Shown piece by piece: positions 8,881 through 17,343 of a stretch of DNA of 37,645 nt. Origin of the DNA: Melioribacter sp. (GTDB lineage Bacteria > Bacteroidota > Ignavibacteria > Ignavibacteriales > Melioribacteraceae); the NCBI GenBank assembly GCA_003155655.1, contig PMDS01000093.1, positions 21,985 through 59,629 on the forward strand. The letters are read 5' to 3'. The position numbers were made by a program, and so were the translations under genes. The notes beneath the pieces were generated by a model. That model saw only the letters and a program-made list of their open reading frames with translations, was not told the DNA's origin and did no database searches. Numbering within the stretch: position 1 is the stretch's first letter; each line of letters starts with the position of its first letter.

Positions 8881-9912
8881 TTATTGAAAAAGATTTTCTT
8901 GAGTCTTAACAGGGCCGCGTTTTTTGCCAAACCGTATATAAGCAAGATCAGTTGCTTCCCTTCCTCTGGGTGTACGATGAATAAATCCCTGCTGAATTAA
9001 AAAAGGTTCATAAACTTCCTCAATAGTACCGGCATCTTCATTTACAGCAACTGAAAGAGAGCTTAATCCAACGGGACCGCCATTGAACTTTTCAATAATG
9101 GTTAAAATAATTTCCTTATCCATCTCGTCCAGACCAAACTCGTCAACTTCAAGAGAGTTCAATGCTTTTTTAGTAATCTGCATATCAATCGTTTTTTTAT
9201 TTTCAAAGTCTGCAAAATCGCGTGTTCTCCTGAGCAGACGGTTGGCTATTCTAGGCGTACCACGTGAACGTTTAGATAATTCAATTGCAGCATCGTCTTC
9301 AATCTTGACATTTAATATTTCCGCAGAACGATGAATTATTTTTCCAATCAAATCACTTTCATAATAGTCAAGTCTTGATTTAATTCCAAACCGGTCTCTT
9401 AATGGAGCAGTAAGCAAGCCAGCTCTTGTTGTAGCGCCAATTAATGTATAACGCGGCAGTTTAATTTGAACAGTCCGCGCGTTAGGTCCGGTATCGATCA
9501 TTATATCCAACTTAAAATCTTCCATGGCAGAATATAAATATTCTTCAACAACAGGACTAAGTCTATGAATTTCATCAATGAAAAGAACAGATTTTTCTTC
9601 AAGATTTGTGAGTATACCGGCAAGGTCTCCAGGTTTTTCAAGAACAGGGCCTGATGAGATTTTTATTTTAACACCCAGTTCGTTAGCTATAATAATAGCA
9701 AGAGTGGTCTTACCAAGACCGGGCGGTCCTGTAAGCAAAACGTGATCCAATGCTTCGCCACGTTTAATAGCAGCGCCAATAAAAACTTTAAGATTGTCTG
9801 TTATTTTTGATTGACCTGTAAACTCGCTGAAACTTTTTGGACGAAGCGAAAGATCAACCTTTTTATCTTCTTCATTTACAAAAGGATTTAATTCATTAGA
9901 TTTTCGCTTCAC
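8881..9912 (-). CDS. ruvB: Holliday junction branch-migration helicase RuvB
   Basis: Encodes 343 residues of the AAA+ motor that drives branch migration with RuvA. Walker A is [11 protein letters not shown], Walker B is LFIDEIHRL, the sensor/arginine-finger region is GATTRAG...PLRDRFG, and the C-terminal winged-helix DNA-binding domain contains [15 protein letters not shown] and [13 protein letters not shown]. Length is normal for RuvB. It sits between the Kdo genes and an acyltransferase gene, and ruvA and ruvC are not in the window. Start is ATG after AAGGAG. Confidence 0.97.
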   Translation of the reverse strand: MKRKSNELNPFVNEEDKKVDLSLRPKSFSEFTGQSKITDNLKVFIGAAIKRGEALDHVLLTGPPGLGKTTLAIIIANELGVKIKISSGPVLEKPGDLAGILTNLEEKSVLFIDEIHRLSPVVEEYLYSAMEDFKLDIMIDTGPNARTVQIKLPRYTLIGATTRAGLLTAPLRDRFGIKSRLDYYESDLIGKIIHRSAEILNVKIEDDAAIELSKRSRGTPRIANRLLRRTRDFADFENKKTIDMQITKKALNSLEVDEFGLDEMDKEIILTIIEKFNGGPVGLSSLSVAVNEDAGTIEEVYEPFLIQQGFIHRTPRGREATDLAYIRFGKKRGPVKTQENLFQ

Positions 9913-9930
9913 AAATTACTCCTTGAATAA

Positions 9931-11034
9931 TTAGATCTCAACAGTAACAAATTTTTTCCGGCGGTAAATTTTAAGCCATTCAACAATTGAAACCAACCCA
10001 AACATTAGAGTTATTAAAACCCCAGCAGCAAGTATTGAGAGCTGAATATTTAAAGTTTTGGAATAAAACATTGCAAACCCGGGAATCCATGCGCTGCCAT
10101 ATAGAATAATAATGTGAACTGTGTATATAAACAAAGTATTTTTGCCAACCTGACTAATTAAAATAGGGATGCTTTTAATTTTTATAGAAATAAAGGCCAT
10201 AAAGCTATTAAGAATCAAAACTATTCCCAGCCTGTAAAAAATTAATGTCATATTGTCCGTCCAAAATTCTTTTGTGCCGAACTCAAAATTTTCTAAAAGA
10301 TTAAGCGCACAAGAAAATATCACCGAAAAAACACCAACTGCTAATAACTTATAACAAAAAGTCTTTGTTGAAACAAAGGTAGGATTTTTTGCTATATAGA
10401 TGCCAAGTATGGCCCCGCATACAACATATCCGCTCCAAGGGAAAATCGGAAAAATAGAACCTGTACCCTGGTACAAATAAGAGGCAAATGGAACTGGTAA
10501 ATAATTAGCCCAGGAAATTTTTTCCGAGAAAAATGAAAATAAGAATAAAAAGCATGCTGCAATAGCAAATACAAAATAATCACTGCGCTTATACACTTCA
10601 GCAAAGTAAGCCAGGCATAAAATTATAAGAATGCTAATGCCAATTACATGAAGTGCATCAATTGTAAAAAAGACCATCCATTGCTGCTTAGTTACTTCAT
10701 TGAATACAAACATTTTTGGGGTTGGAAAACGTAAAAGATATCCTATCAATATCAGAACAATAGCCCTGTAAACACCTTTTTTAACTCTTGGATTATACAC
10801 AAATGGTATAGAATTGGAACGCAAGAGATATGTGAACACAACACCGGAAGTAAACATAAATATCGGCGCTGTAATACCTCTCATAGTAAGCCAGAAATCA
10901 TAAACAGGTGAATCAAATGATCTATATTGATCTCCAAGAAAAGTATCAATAGTGTGCCCTTGTACCATCATCAATACTGCAAAAGCTCTCATCAAATCCA
11001 AAAAAATGATACGCTTAACGGAATTTGAAGCCAT
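9931..11034 (-). CDS. multi-pass membrane acyltransferase-like protein (DUF1624/HGSNAT type)
   Basis: Encodes 367 residues with about ten predicted transmembrane helices. The N-terminus (FLDLMRAFAVLMMVQGHTIDTF) has the conserved Asp and His arrangement of the heparan-alpha-glucosaminide N-acetyltransferase catalytic domain family and related acyltransferase_3 proteins. These move acyl groups across or at the membrane, often onto sugars. The N-terminal helix and IPILISQVGKNTLFIYTVHIII near the C-terminus are typical. The stop is 18 bases before the ruvB start, so they may share a transcript. A role in glycan modification is inferred only from the family. Confidence 0.75.
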   Translation of the reverse strand: MASNSVKRIIFLDLMRAFAVLMMVQGHTIDTFLGDQYRSFDSPVYDFWLTMRGITAPIFMFTSGVVFTYLLRSNSIPFVYNPRVKKGVYRAIVLILIGYLLRFPTPKMFVFNEVTKQQWMVFFTIDALHVIGISILIILCLAYFAEVYKRSDYFVFAIAACFLFLFSFFSEKISWANYLPVPFASYLYQGTGSIFPIFPWSGYVVCGAILGIYIAKNPTFVSTKTFCYKLLAVGVFSVIFSCALNLLENFEFGTKEFWTDNMTLIFYRLGIVLILNSFMAFISIKIKSIPILISQVGKNTLFIYTVHIIILYGSAWIPGFAMFYSKTLNIQLSILAAGVLITLMFGLVSIVEWLKIYRRKKFVTVEI

Positions 11035-11073
11035 ATTTTTCCTAATATTTCATTTGTAAAAATAAATAAACAT

Positions 11074-11098
11074 TACCACTTATAAAATTAAAGTGGTA
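11074..11098 (-). terminator. hairpin, candidate terminator after B12-binding gene
   Basis: A perfect 8-bp stem (TACCACTT at 11074-11081 with AAGTGGTA at 11091-11098) encloses a 9-base AT loop. Read on the minus strand, it follows the B12-binding gene and is trailed by ATGTTTATTTATTTTT, a U-rich but interrupted tract. It could end that transcript or lie in the acyltransferase leader. Confidence 0.45.
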
Positions 11099-11129
11099 GT
11101 CTTAAAACTAATATTATTTAGTAAACTAG

Positions 11130-11168
11130 AACACGGATGACGCAGATTTAACTGATTTTCACTGATAG
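11130..11168. repeat. dispersed-repeat-like fragment
   Basis: This stretch (AACACGGATGACGCAGATTT then AACTGATTTTCACTGATA) resembles short intergenic repeats with the core ACACGGAT...GATTT...TGATT that recur in many bacterial genomes. It also has weak internal repetition of GATTT and CTGAT. Only one copy is visible here, so the call rests on resemblance. Confidence 0.3.
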
Positions 11169-11217
11169 AAAAGTTGAATAATTAATATTGAGACATCCTC
11201 ATAAATAATCACTTATT

Positions 11218-11625
11218 TTACACCCGCGGGTGCTGTTCTGCCCATAACCGCAAATATTTAATAATTTCTTGTGTTGATGTGCCGGGAGTGAACAAATCTC
11301 CCACACCCATTTCTTTCAGTTTTTTCAAATCTTCTCCCGGTATAATTCCCCCTCCAAATAGGAGTATATCATTGACACCTTTTTCCTTCATCAAGTTTAA
11401 AATTCTTGGAAAAAGAGTCATATGAGCCCCGGATAAAATGCTAATTCCAACAGCATCTACATCTTCTTGAATTGAAGCTTCAACAATCATTTCCGGCGTC
11501 TGGCGCAGTCCTGTATAAATTACTTCCATTCCCGCATCACGGAGAGCCGCCGCTACTACTTTTGCTCCTCTATCATGACCGTCGAGCCCGGCTTTAGCAA
11601 TCAGCACCCTTATTTTTCTTTCCAT
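11218..11625 (-). CDS. B12-binding (methylmalonyl-CoA mutase C-terminal type) subunit
   Basis: Encodes 135 residues that make up a complete cobalamin-binding domain. The base-off/His-on motif [11 protein letters not shown] (DxHxxG) lies at residues 14-24; later come SILSGAH and the GGGIIPGED loop. It matches the small subunit or C-terminal domain of methylmalonyl-CoA mutase and relatives. No large catalytic subunit is nearby, so the partner must be elsewhere. It could serve methylmalonyl-CoA, isobutyryl-CoA or a related acyl-CoA mutase. It lies downstream of kdsB in the same direction after a 71-base gap. Confidence 0.9.
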   Translation of the reverse strand: MERKIRVLIAKAGLDGHDRGAKVVAAALRDAGMEVIYTGLRQTPEMIVEASIQEDVDAVGISILSGAHMTLFPRILNLMKEKGVNDILLFGGGIIPGEDLKKLKEMGVGDLFTPGTSTQEIIKYLRLWAEQHPRV

Positions 11626-11696
11626 TTATTAACCTTTCTAATATTTTTAATTTTTACCTACAAAATTATGATAAGGTTGAAAAATTCTACCAGCAG

Positions 11697-12473
11697 TTAT
11701 TTTCTAACCGGTTTTTCTTGCAGTCTAACATTTTTATCATAAAATCTTCTAGCAATCTCTAAATCTTTTGGAGTATCAACAGATAAGCTATCGTAATCAG
11801 TTACAACAATTTTAATTTTCATGCCGTGTTCAAGAAATCTAAGCTGTTCCAATTTCTCAATTTGTTCAAGATCAGTTGGTCTTAACCGGGTGAATTTTAA
11901 TAGAGCCTCTCTACGGTAAACATATAGTCCAATATGTTTATAAATTTCAGTAGATTGGATTCGTTCAAGATTAGTCTTTGCATCGCGGACAAATGGTATT
12001 GGTGAGCGTGAAAAATACAGCGCATAATTATTATAATCATAAACAACCTTAACTACAGATGGGGATTTCATATCTTCAACATTTGTAATCCTTCTTGCAA
12101 GAGTTGAAAGATCGACTTTCTTATCGAACAATAAAGGTTCTATTGCTTCATCAATCATTCTTCCTTTAATGAACGGTTCATCCCCTTGTATATTAACAAT
12201 AATATGCGCATCAGGAATTTTTTCAGTGACTAATGCAATTCTATCGGAGCCGCTTGTACAAGTTTTAGGAGTCATGTACACTTCAGCGCCGAAACTTTTA
12301 ACCACACGAAAAACTTTTTCATCATCAACAGCAATAATAAGTTTATCAAGCAGTTTAGATTTTTTTGCGCTGGCATAGGTATGCAGAATCATCGGTTTGC
12401 CGCCAATATCTGCAAGCGGTTTTCCAAGTAATCTGGATGAAGCAAATCTCGCCGGTATAATTCCAATGATCAT
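11697..12473 (-). CDS. kdsB: CMP-Kdo synthetase KdsB
   Basis: Encodes 258 residues of 3-deoxy-manno-octulosonate cytidylyltransferase, which activates Kdo as CMP-Kdo before transfer to lipid A. The N-terminal motif is IIPARFASSRLLGKPL. NIQGDEPFI carries the metal-binding aspartate, and YFSRSPIPF and KHIGLYVYRREALLKF are typical KdsB segments. Length is standard. Together with kdsA, kdsC and kdsD nearby it completes the Kdo branch. It starts 11 bases after the gatC stop. Confidence 0.95.
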   Translation of the reverse strand: MIIGIIPARFASSRLLGKPLADIGGKPMILHTYASAKKSKLLDKLIIAVDDEKVFRVVKSFGAEVYMTPKTCTSGSDRIALVTEKIPDAHIIVNIQGDEPFIKGRMIDEAIEPLLFDKKVDLSTLARRITNVEDMKSPSVVKVVYDYNNYALYFSRSPIPFVRDAKTNLERIQSTEIYKHIGLYVYRREALLKFTRLRPTDLEQIEKLEQLRFLEHGMKIKIVVTDYDSLSVDTPKDLEIARRFYDKNVRLQEKPVRK

Positions 12474-12484
12474 TAAGTTTCTGT

Positions 12485-12778
12485 TTAGTCTTGGTTAATA
12501 ACTTTTGGAACTTTGAAAAATTCTTCTGTACTGCTAGGGGCATTTTTTAATGCCTCATCAGTTGAAATTGATTCAGCAAGCTTGTCTTCTCTGAAAACAT
12601 TTGTATTTTCAACCGGGTGTGAAAGCGGCTGAACATTTTCGGTATTAAGTTCATTCAATTTTTCAACGTAATTCAATATCTCATTAAGCTGATGTGTAAA
12701 ATTTTCTAGCTCTTCATCTTTGAATTTGAGTCTTGCTAATTCAGCAATATATTCAACATCTTTTCTTGTAACTGACAT
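12485..12778 (-). CDS. gatC: Asp-tRNA(Asn)/Glu-tRNA(Gln) amidotransferase subunit C
   Basis: Encodes 97 residues, the usual GatC length. Typical elements are VEYIAELARLKFKDEELENF at the N-terminus and the LNTENVQPLSHPVE segment, with the C-terminal FFKVPKVI. GatC wraps around GatA and GatB to hold the transamidosome together. gatA and gatB are not in the window. It lies between the VWA lipoprotein gene and kdsB with short gaps, probably one transcript. Confidence 0.93.
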   Translation of the reverse strand: MSVTRKDVEYIAELARLKFKDEELENFTHQLNEILNYVEKLNELNTENVQPLSHPVENTNVFREDKLAESISTDEALKNAPSSTEEFFKVPKVINQD

Positions 12779-12792
12779 TTTTTATTCCCTTG

Positions 12793-14082
12793 TTAAAATC
12801 CTGAACTATTATAATTAACCTGTAAATATGAATCATTGCCATTGTATAAATTATTTTTAATGGTTATCGTCAACAGGTGATCAAAATTTCCCCTCTTAGG
12901 GCTGTGATAAACCAATTTATAATAACTGTTAACATTATCATTAAGTATGCTATGTATCAAATCAAACTTAGACTGGAGCTGGTCAGCCGAAGAAATTGTA
13001 AAATACCCGCTGGTTCCGAATGATTGCAATATTGCAGGGTCAATTTCATTACCTAATCCAATTGTAAAAACAGATTTATTGTTAATTGCGCTTAATGCAT
13101 CAGTCAGACTAGTCGAACCCTGAGTATCAGTACCGTCAGTAAATACAATTAAAACCCCTTTTGTAACTCCGTTAATCGAGTTCTGGTCTTTCAATTGCGA
13201 TTCACCTATTACAACAGCACCATATAAATTTGTTGATGATTTACCAGTAGTAATTAAATCTATTTTACTATTGATCATATTAGGGTCATCGGAAAAACCT
13301 GTGTATAACGAATCTACCGTCTCGGAAAACTGAAACACTTTAATTAGCTGGTTTCCGCCTATAGTTATATTTTGAGTAACGTAGTTTTTTGCAGCAATCT
13401 TTATCTGGTCTAAATCACTTTGAGATAAACTTGAACTGTTATCCAGCATAAGACATGTATAAATTTTTAAAGGCAGTTGCGGATATTTTGAAAAGTTAAC
13501 TAAAGATTCTGATGTTATTGGCACCCCATCTTCAGCTATATTAAAGTCGGTGGATTGTAAAGTTGAAACTCCCACACGATTCATATCAACTACCTGGAAA
13601 ATAACATTAACCACATCCGGCGCGGCAGTATTTGATTGATTATAATACATTGCGTAACCATTACCCATTGGAAGTGTTCCTGCCAGGGTTGTAAATTTCC
13701 AAACAGGGCCCTCTTTCATACTTCCATCACTTGTGTAAGCGTAAACTCTCCAGTAATAATCAGTACTGTAAGAAAGTAGTTTTGGTAAAGAAAAAGTATT
13801 GCCGGTCTGTCTTAAAACCGTCTGGCTGTTTGCAGAAACCGGCGATGGAGGATTATTAGTATCTAAAATTATATCATAATTAACAGTATTATCAGAAGTC
13901 CATTGCAAAGTTGGTTTAATGCTTATATCAGTAGTGCCATCAGCCGGTGCTGGACTGTGCGGAATTGTAACATCGCTCACGCTTCCGCCCGGCTGTGTAG
14001 AATTGTTATCAAAAGAGCATGTATTGAACAGGAAAATAGTCAACGGTAAAATCCAGATGAAATGTTTAGATGATCTTAGCAT
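12793..14082 (-). CDS. VWA-domain lipoprotein with fibronectin III-like domain
   Basis: Encodes 429 residues. A hydrophobic leader ends at Cys22 (FLFNTC, a weak lipobox). A fibronectin type III-like domain (about 40-135) follows, with PADGTTDISIKPTLQW and YYWRVYAYTSDG. A von Willebrand factor A domain (about 205-395) has an intact MIDAS: DNSSS at Asp214 and FTDGTD further on. The protein is thus likely a surface or periplasmic lipoprotein that binds a ligand through a metal ion. It starts 30 bases from a candidate TAnnTTTG promoter and its stop lies 14 bases before gatC. Ligand unknown. Confidence 0.85.
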   Translation of the reverse strand: MLRSSKHFIWILPLTIFLFNTCSFDNNSTQPGGSVSDVTIPHSPAPADGTTDISIKPTLQWTSDNTVNYDIILDTNNPPSPVSANSQTVLRQTGNTFSLPKLLSYSTDYYWRVYAYTSDGSMKEGPVWKFTTLAGTLPMGNGYAMYYNQSNTAAPDVVNVIFQVVDMNRVGVSTLQSTDFNIAEDGVPITSESLVNFSKYPQLPLKIYTCLMLDNSSSLSQSDLDQIKIAAKNYVTQNITIGGNQLIKVFQFSETVDSLYTGFSDDPNMINSKIDLITTGKSSTNLYGAVVIGESQLKDQNSINGVTKGVLIVFTDGTDTQGSTSLTDALSAINNKSVFTIGLGNEIDPAILQSFGTSGYFTISSADQLQSKFDLIHSILNDNVNSYYKLVYHSPKRGNFDHLLTITIKNNLYNGNDSYLQVNYNSSGF

Positions 14083-14111
14083 TTACAAAAATATTTCCAG
14101 TTGGTTGATTA

Positions 14112-14119
14112 CAAATATA
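14112..14119 (-). promoter_or_regulatory. candidate -7 box for VWA lipoprotein gene
   Basis: On the minus strand this reads TATATTTG, a perfect match to the Bacteroidota TAnnTTTG -7 element, about 30 bases before the start codon at 14082. The expected TTG about 19 bases upstream is imperfect (GTTAC). Confidence 0.4.
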
Positions 14120-14189
14120 AGTAATAAAATCATTTTTGTAACAGCGTATAATAGATTTGATTTCTTTGCGATTATGCCTGTCCATCAAT

Positions 14190-14626
14190 GTGTATTACTT
14201 CAGCAATTCGGTAACGTTCAGGAGGAGATAAACACCAGGATTTTTTATCAATCTTTTATTTTTTTTCAGAATCTTTTTTCCCGGAAAATAACAAGGCTTC
14301 TAATACTGGTCCTCAATTTTTCGTCCATTTCAATCCAATTCAATCCATTTTTGACAATTTCAATCCCGTTTTTGACCATTTCAATCCCGTTTTTTCACCA
14401 TTAGGCATCTATGGAATAGTCAGTATGTCAAAGAACTTTTTTCAGGGTAAAATATTTTTACATCTAAAATTCCCTTAGCGAATATGCAAAACTTCTTTAA
14501 AAAATAATTTTGAACAGTTCAAAAAACTTGCCCTGATCCAGTCGAAGGGTCTGCTCAACTTTTTTTGTACACCGGATTATTAATAAAATATAAATCCTGT
14601 GGTACCTAAATACTGAAGTAATACAC
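14190..14626. repeat. inverted-repeat-flanked segment, possible small mobile element
   Basis: GTGTATTACTTCAG at 14190-14203 is matched perfectly in reverse orientation by CTGAAGTAATACAC at 14613-14626. Weaker similarity continues inwards (CAATTCGGTA against TATTTAGGTA) and outwards for some 10-15 bases, so the arms total roughly 35-40 bases. The 409 bases between hold no gene. This is the outline of a non-autonomous element or a degraded insertion sequence, but no target duplication was confirmed. Confidence 0.4.
14327..14399. repeat. short tandem repeat, about 21-bp unit
   Basis: Units run head to tail: a partial copy at 14327-14336, AATTCAATCCATTTTTGACA (14337-14356), a 21-base copy ATTTCAATCCCG+TTTTTGACC (14357-14377) and a 22-base copy ending TTTTTTCACC (14378-14399). 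The core TTCAATCC occurs in all. There are no spacers, so it is not a CRISPR array. Confidence 0.65.
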
Positions 14627-14669
14627 TATGGCAAACTGACATGCCGGCTTTGATTTTTTCAGCGTCAAA

Positions 14670-14723
14670 GACTTCTCAAAGTCCTAAAGGGATTCCTGCA
14701 GAAGCGACCCTTTGGAAGAAGTC
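14670..14723. repeat. long imperfect hairpin
   Basis: GACTTCT (14670-14676) pairs with AGAAGTC (14717-14723), and TCCTAAAGGG (14682-14691) pairs with CCCTTTGGA (14708-14716) with one bulge. The 16-base loop carries the palindrome CTGCAG. No U-tract follows, so it is more like a dispersed palindromic repeat than a terminator. Confidence 0.4.
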
Positions 14724-14968
14724 CTGAGGCTACAGAAACTTAATTAAGAATTATAATCAAAAAAATTGTAACTGAATAGTTCATCGGAAAGTTATATGGG
14801 AGTTGTATTTGAGGAGAAGCCAATAATTATAATAAATACCAAAAGGTTGTATAATATAAAAGGTACAACATACTTTAACTTAGTACTTTATTTTAGCTAA
14901 GAATTAAATAAAGATATTTGAATAGTTTAATTTTTATATTAAGTTGCAGTTTATAGACGGGGAAGGTT

Positions 14969-15142
14969 ATGAATTTAATTAAAGATGATTATAAGCAAAA
15001 ATTCAAATATATTAACTTTCTAATCAATTCTACAAATTGGGGATTAGAAGTAGATAAGCGGAACAAATTTGATGTTACCCTTTTCTCCAGCATATCTTGT
15101 ATACAAAAAAATAGATTTAATATTAAGTCGTTTTTATTTTAA
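14969..15142 (+). CDS. possible 57-residue orphan protein
   Basis: A short frame starts at ATG after the purine-rich GGGGAAGG (14959-14966, close spacing) and encodes MNLIKDDYKQKFKYINFLIN and so on to SFLF. It has no recognisable domain and could be the start of a decayed gene. It is 118 bases upstream of the accessory operon. Support is only the open frame and the possible ribosome site. Confidence 0.25.
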   Translation: MNLIKDDYKQKFKYINFLINSTNWGLEVDKRNKFDVTLFSSISCIQKNRFNIKSFLF

Positions 15143-15260
15143 CATAATGGTACCATAACGTAGTTCAGTAATTTTTAGGAAAGCAAGCAATAAATAAAAT
15201 AAATATTTAATCGTAATATTTCTAAAAACACTATTAGCTTATTAAATAAAGGAGAGAGTT

Positions 15261-15728
15261 ATGACTACAGATGGATTAAAGAAACTAGCTCAAGAAATTG
15301 TTAATCAAGCTCAACAATTAAACATTGCTTATACTACTGAGCATAATGCTCCAGTAAATTATGCTTGTGTATTTTCTCAAAGTGAGTACGAATATGAGGA
15401 GTTGATTCATACAGCAAGTCAATTCGGTTCTATTGTACAAGAAACAAAAACAGGACCCGTTTTTCAAATTCCACCCATCCAGACTGTAGCGGGTACATTA
15501 AAGTTACTGAAAATTCGTCATCCAGACCCGAAACGCACAGAACGTGGAGATGCAGATTTTACTGTATCTGATTATCCTTCTTTCAAGAAAAAATATCTCG
15601 GAACAACAGGCTTTGGTATAATAGAACGACCCGAGATGGAAATGATGGAACTTATTGACCCATCATATAATGTTCTTGCATATTACTCCTATCCAACACT
15701 TGCTAAAGTTTTAAAGATTGATCTGTAA
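15261..15728 (+). CDS. unrecognised 155-residue protein, first gene of accessory operon
   Basis: I do not recognise this family with confidence. The start is certain: ATG is preceded by AAAGGAGAG. The 155-residue soluble protein has a helical N-terminus, a central segment IRHPDPKRTERGDADFTVSD dense in charged residues that look conserved by character, then YPSFKKKYLGTTGFGIIERP and an acidic EMEMMELIDP. No signal peptide or membrane helix. It is followed 41 bases later by the WbqC-like gene in the same direction, so it is probably the lead gene of the operon. It might be an enzyme or a substrate-binding fold. Confidence 0.8.
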   Translation: MTTDGLKKLAQEIVNQAQQLNIAYTTEHNAPVNYACVFSQSEYEYEELIHTASQFGSIVQETKTGPVFQIPPIQTVAGTLKLLKIRHPDPKRTERGDADFTVSDYPSFKKKYLGTTGFGIIERPEMEMMELIDPSYNVLAYYSYPTLAKVLKIDL

Positions 15729-15769
15729 TGTTAATACTAATAAAATTTAACTGAATGAGGGAGATCAAT

Positions 15770-16558
15770 ATGCCGGATAACAGCCAATTAGATAAAACAA
15801 AAAAAATAAAACTAGCAATTCATCAACCAAATTTTTACCCTCGTCTCAAGGTATTGCAAAAATTAGCTTATGCTGATGTTTGGTGTATTCTTGATTCAGT
15901 TCAATATTGTACAAGAGAATGGCAAAACCGCACATGTATTATTCCTATGCATGGAAATAGAGGTCCTTTTTGGCTTTCAATTCCAGTAAATCGACCGAAT
16001 GGGAGAAGTACATTAATTAAAGATGTTTCCATAATTAATCCCATCTCCACAACATCACTTATTGAAAGAACATTGCATCATGCATTTCACAGAGCTCCTT
16101 ATTGGAGTTTTATTAAGCATATTATTCGAGAAAATAAAGATGTAATGGCTGCTAATAATCTTACTGATATGTGTGTAGAGACTACTAATACACTGTTAAA
16201 TTTAATTGACAGGAGACCTACTTTAATTTTTGCATCTACTCTTGATGTCAGAGGAAAAGCTTCGAACCTAATGGCTGCAATTTGCAAACATTTAAACGCA
16301 ACAACATACCTCGCTGATAGTGGTTCCAAAAATTATCTTGTTGCTAGTGATTTCACAGACATTGAAGTAGTGTGGCAAAATTGGGAAGAACCTATCGAAT
16401 CTTGGCCAGAAATAAAATCATGGAGAAACCTTTCCAGCGTAAATTATTTATGCAGAGAAGGACCCGAAAAGTTCGCTAATCATTTAATCCGTGATAATTT
16501 TACACCGGATCTAGTATGGTCAAAACCAAAGTTAAATACTTATTCAAAGTCGAGGTGA
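15770..16558 (+). CDS. WbqC-like family protein
   Basis: Encodes about 262 residues of the WbqC-like family, found in O-antigen and other glycan clusters. The family signature at the N-terminus is LAIHQPNFYPRLKVLQKLAYAD, followed by VQYCTREWQNRTCI and FWLSIPV. I chose the ATG at 15770 because GAGGGAG (15757-15763) is placed properly before it; the ATG at 15755 lies upstream of that site. Biochemistry is poorly defined for the family; a transfer reaction on a sugar or amino group is the usual guess. It overlaps the following HAD gene. Confidence 0.85.
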   Translation: MPDNSQLDKTKKIKLAIHQPNFYPRLKVLQKLAYADVWCILDSVQYCTREWQNRTCIIPMHGNRGPFWLSIPVNRPNGRSTLIKDVSIINPISTTSLIERTLHHAFHRAPYWSFIKHIIRENKDVMAANNLTDMCVETTNTLLNLIDRRPTLIFASTLDVRGKASNLMAAICKHLNATTYLADSGSKNYLVASDFTDIEVVWQNWEEPIESWPEIKSWRNLSSVNYLCREGPEKFANHLIRDNFTPDLVWSKPKLNTYSKSR

Positions 16559-17343
16559 TTATTAAAAAAATTAAATATAAAAAAGAAATATGCGCCATAC
16601 TCGACATTGATGGTGTACTCTGGATAGGAAATTCTCCAGGAGAAGGAGCGGTTAAATTTTTAGATTCGCTACATTCAGATGATATTCCTTTTTGCCTTTT
16701 ATCCAACACTTGCAATGTCTCAAAAGATAAAAGATTTAAAGAACTTAGAGATGCAGGATTCAAATTAGAATCAGAACAACTTATAACCGCTGTTGAGGTA
16801 ACTAAAGATTGGTTGTTAGAAACTGGTGTCAAAACAATAATGTATCTTGGGACCCAGGATGCTTTTAAGGATTTACAAACCAGTTTTGTAGTAAAGAATA
16901 CAAAACCAGTAGATGCGGTTGTTATTGGTGATTTTTTTACAAATTATGAACGTAGCTTATTAAATAATGCGACTAAAGCTGTAATAGCTGGTGCCACTTT
17001 GGTAGCAATGCACCGTAATCCACGTTGGTTTGATGGGATAGAATGGTATGTTGATAACGGATTTTGGGTTGCAGGTTTAGAGTACGTTACCGGTAAAAAA
17101 GCGATTGTATTAGGCAAACCATATCAGAATGCATATCAAGCGGCAATGAATCGACTTGGAAAATCAAAGAGTTGCAGTAAGGATGTTATTTTTATAAGTG
17201 ATGATATAATGTTTGATTTGAAGGGGGCAAAAGATTTTGATTTAAGAACAGTACACTTTGGTTCAACTGAGACATCACAACCGTGGGTTGATTATTATGC
17301 TAAAGATTATGATTCTCTATTATCGCTCATAAGAAATGGTTAG
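16516..17343 (+). CDS. HAD-IIA (NagD-like) sugar or nucleotide phosphatase
   Basis: Encodes up to 275 residues of the NagD/4-nitrophenylphosphatase branch of HAD hydrolases. Motif I is LDIDGVLW (Asp30, Asp32), motif II is LLSNTCN, a typical cap region spans about 90-190, then the motif III lysine region VLGKPYQNAY and motif IV ISDDIMFDLKGAKD. Substrates in this group are small phosphomonoesters. The start is uncertain: ATG at 16516 overlaps the WbqC-like gene by 43 bases, while a GTG at 16555 would give the common GTGA stop-start overlap and a protein 13 residues shorter. It overlaps the kinase gene by 8 bases. Confidence 0.88.
   Translation: MVKTKVKYLFKVEVIIKKIKYKKEICAILDIDGVLWIGNSPGEGAVKFLDSLHSDDIPFCLLSNTCNVSKDKRFKELRDAGFKLESEQLITAVEVTKDWLLETGVKTIMYLGTQDAFKDLQTSFVVKNTKPVDAVVIGDFFTNYERSLLNNATKAVIAGATLVAMHRNPRWFDGIEWYVDNGFWVAGLEYVTGKKAIVLGKPYQNAYQAAMNRLGKSKSCSKDVIFISDDIMFDLKGAKDFDLRTVHFGSTETSQPWVDYYAKDYDSLLSLIRNG

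Larger units (their letters stand above)
14083..14968. other. repeat-rich non-coding region before the accessory operon
   Basis: About 0.9 kb with no convincing gene. It holds, in order, the VWA gene promoter, one arm of an inverted repeat (14190-14203), a short tandem repeat (14327-14399), the second arm (14613-14626) and a long imperfect hairpin (14670-14723). Open frames on both strands here lack ribosome sites or recognisable protein. It separates the conserved minus-strand block from the plus-strand accessory operon. Confidence 0.6.

Noticed and set aside
14327-14399. Possible CRISPR array
   Set aside because: Units abut without spacers and are imperfect; no cas gene is present.
13919-14404. 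Plus-strand open frame of 161 codons
   Set aside because: It runs antisense into the VWA gene and through the tandem repeats, with a repetitive C-terminus and no ribosome site.
14797-14904. 35-codon frame
   Set aside because: Too short, no ribosome site, no similarity; low-complexity AT sequence.
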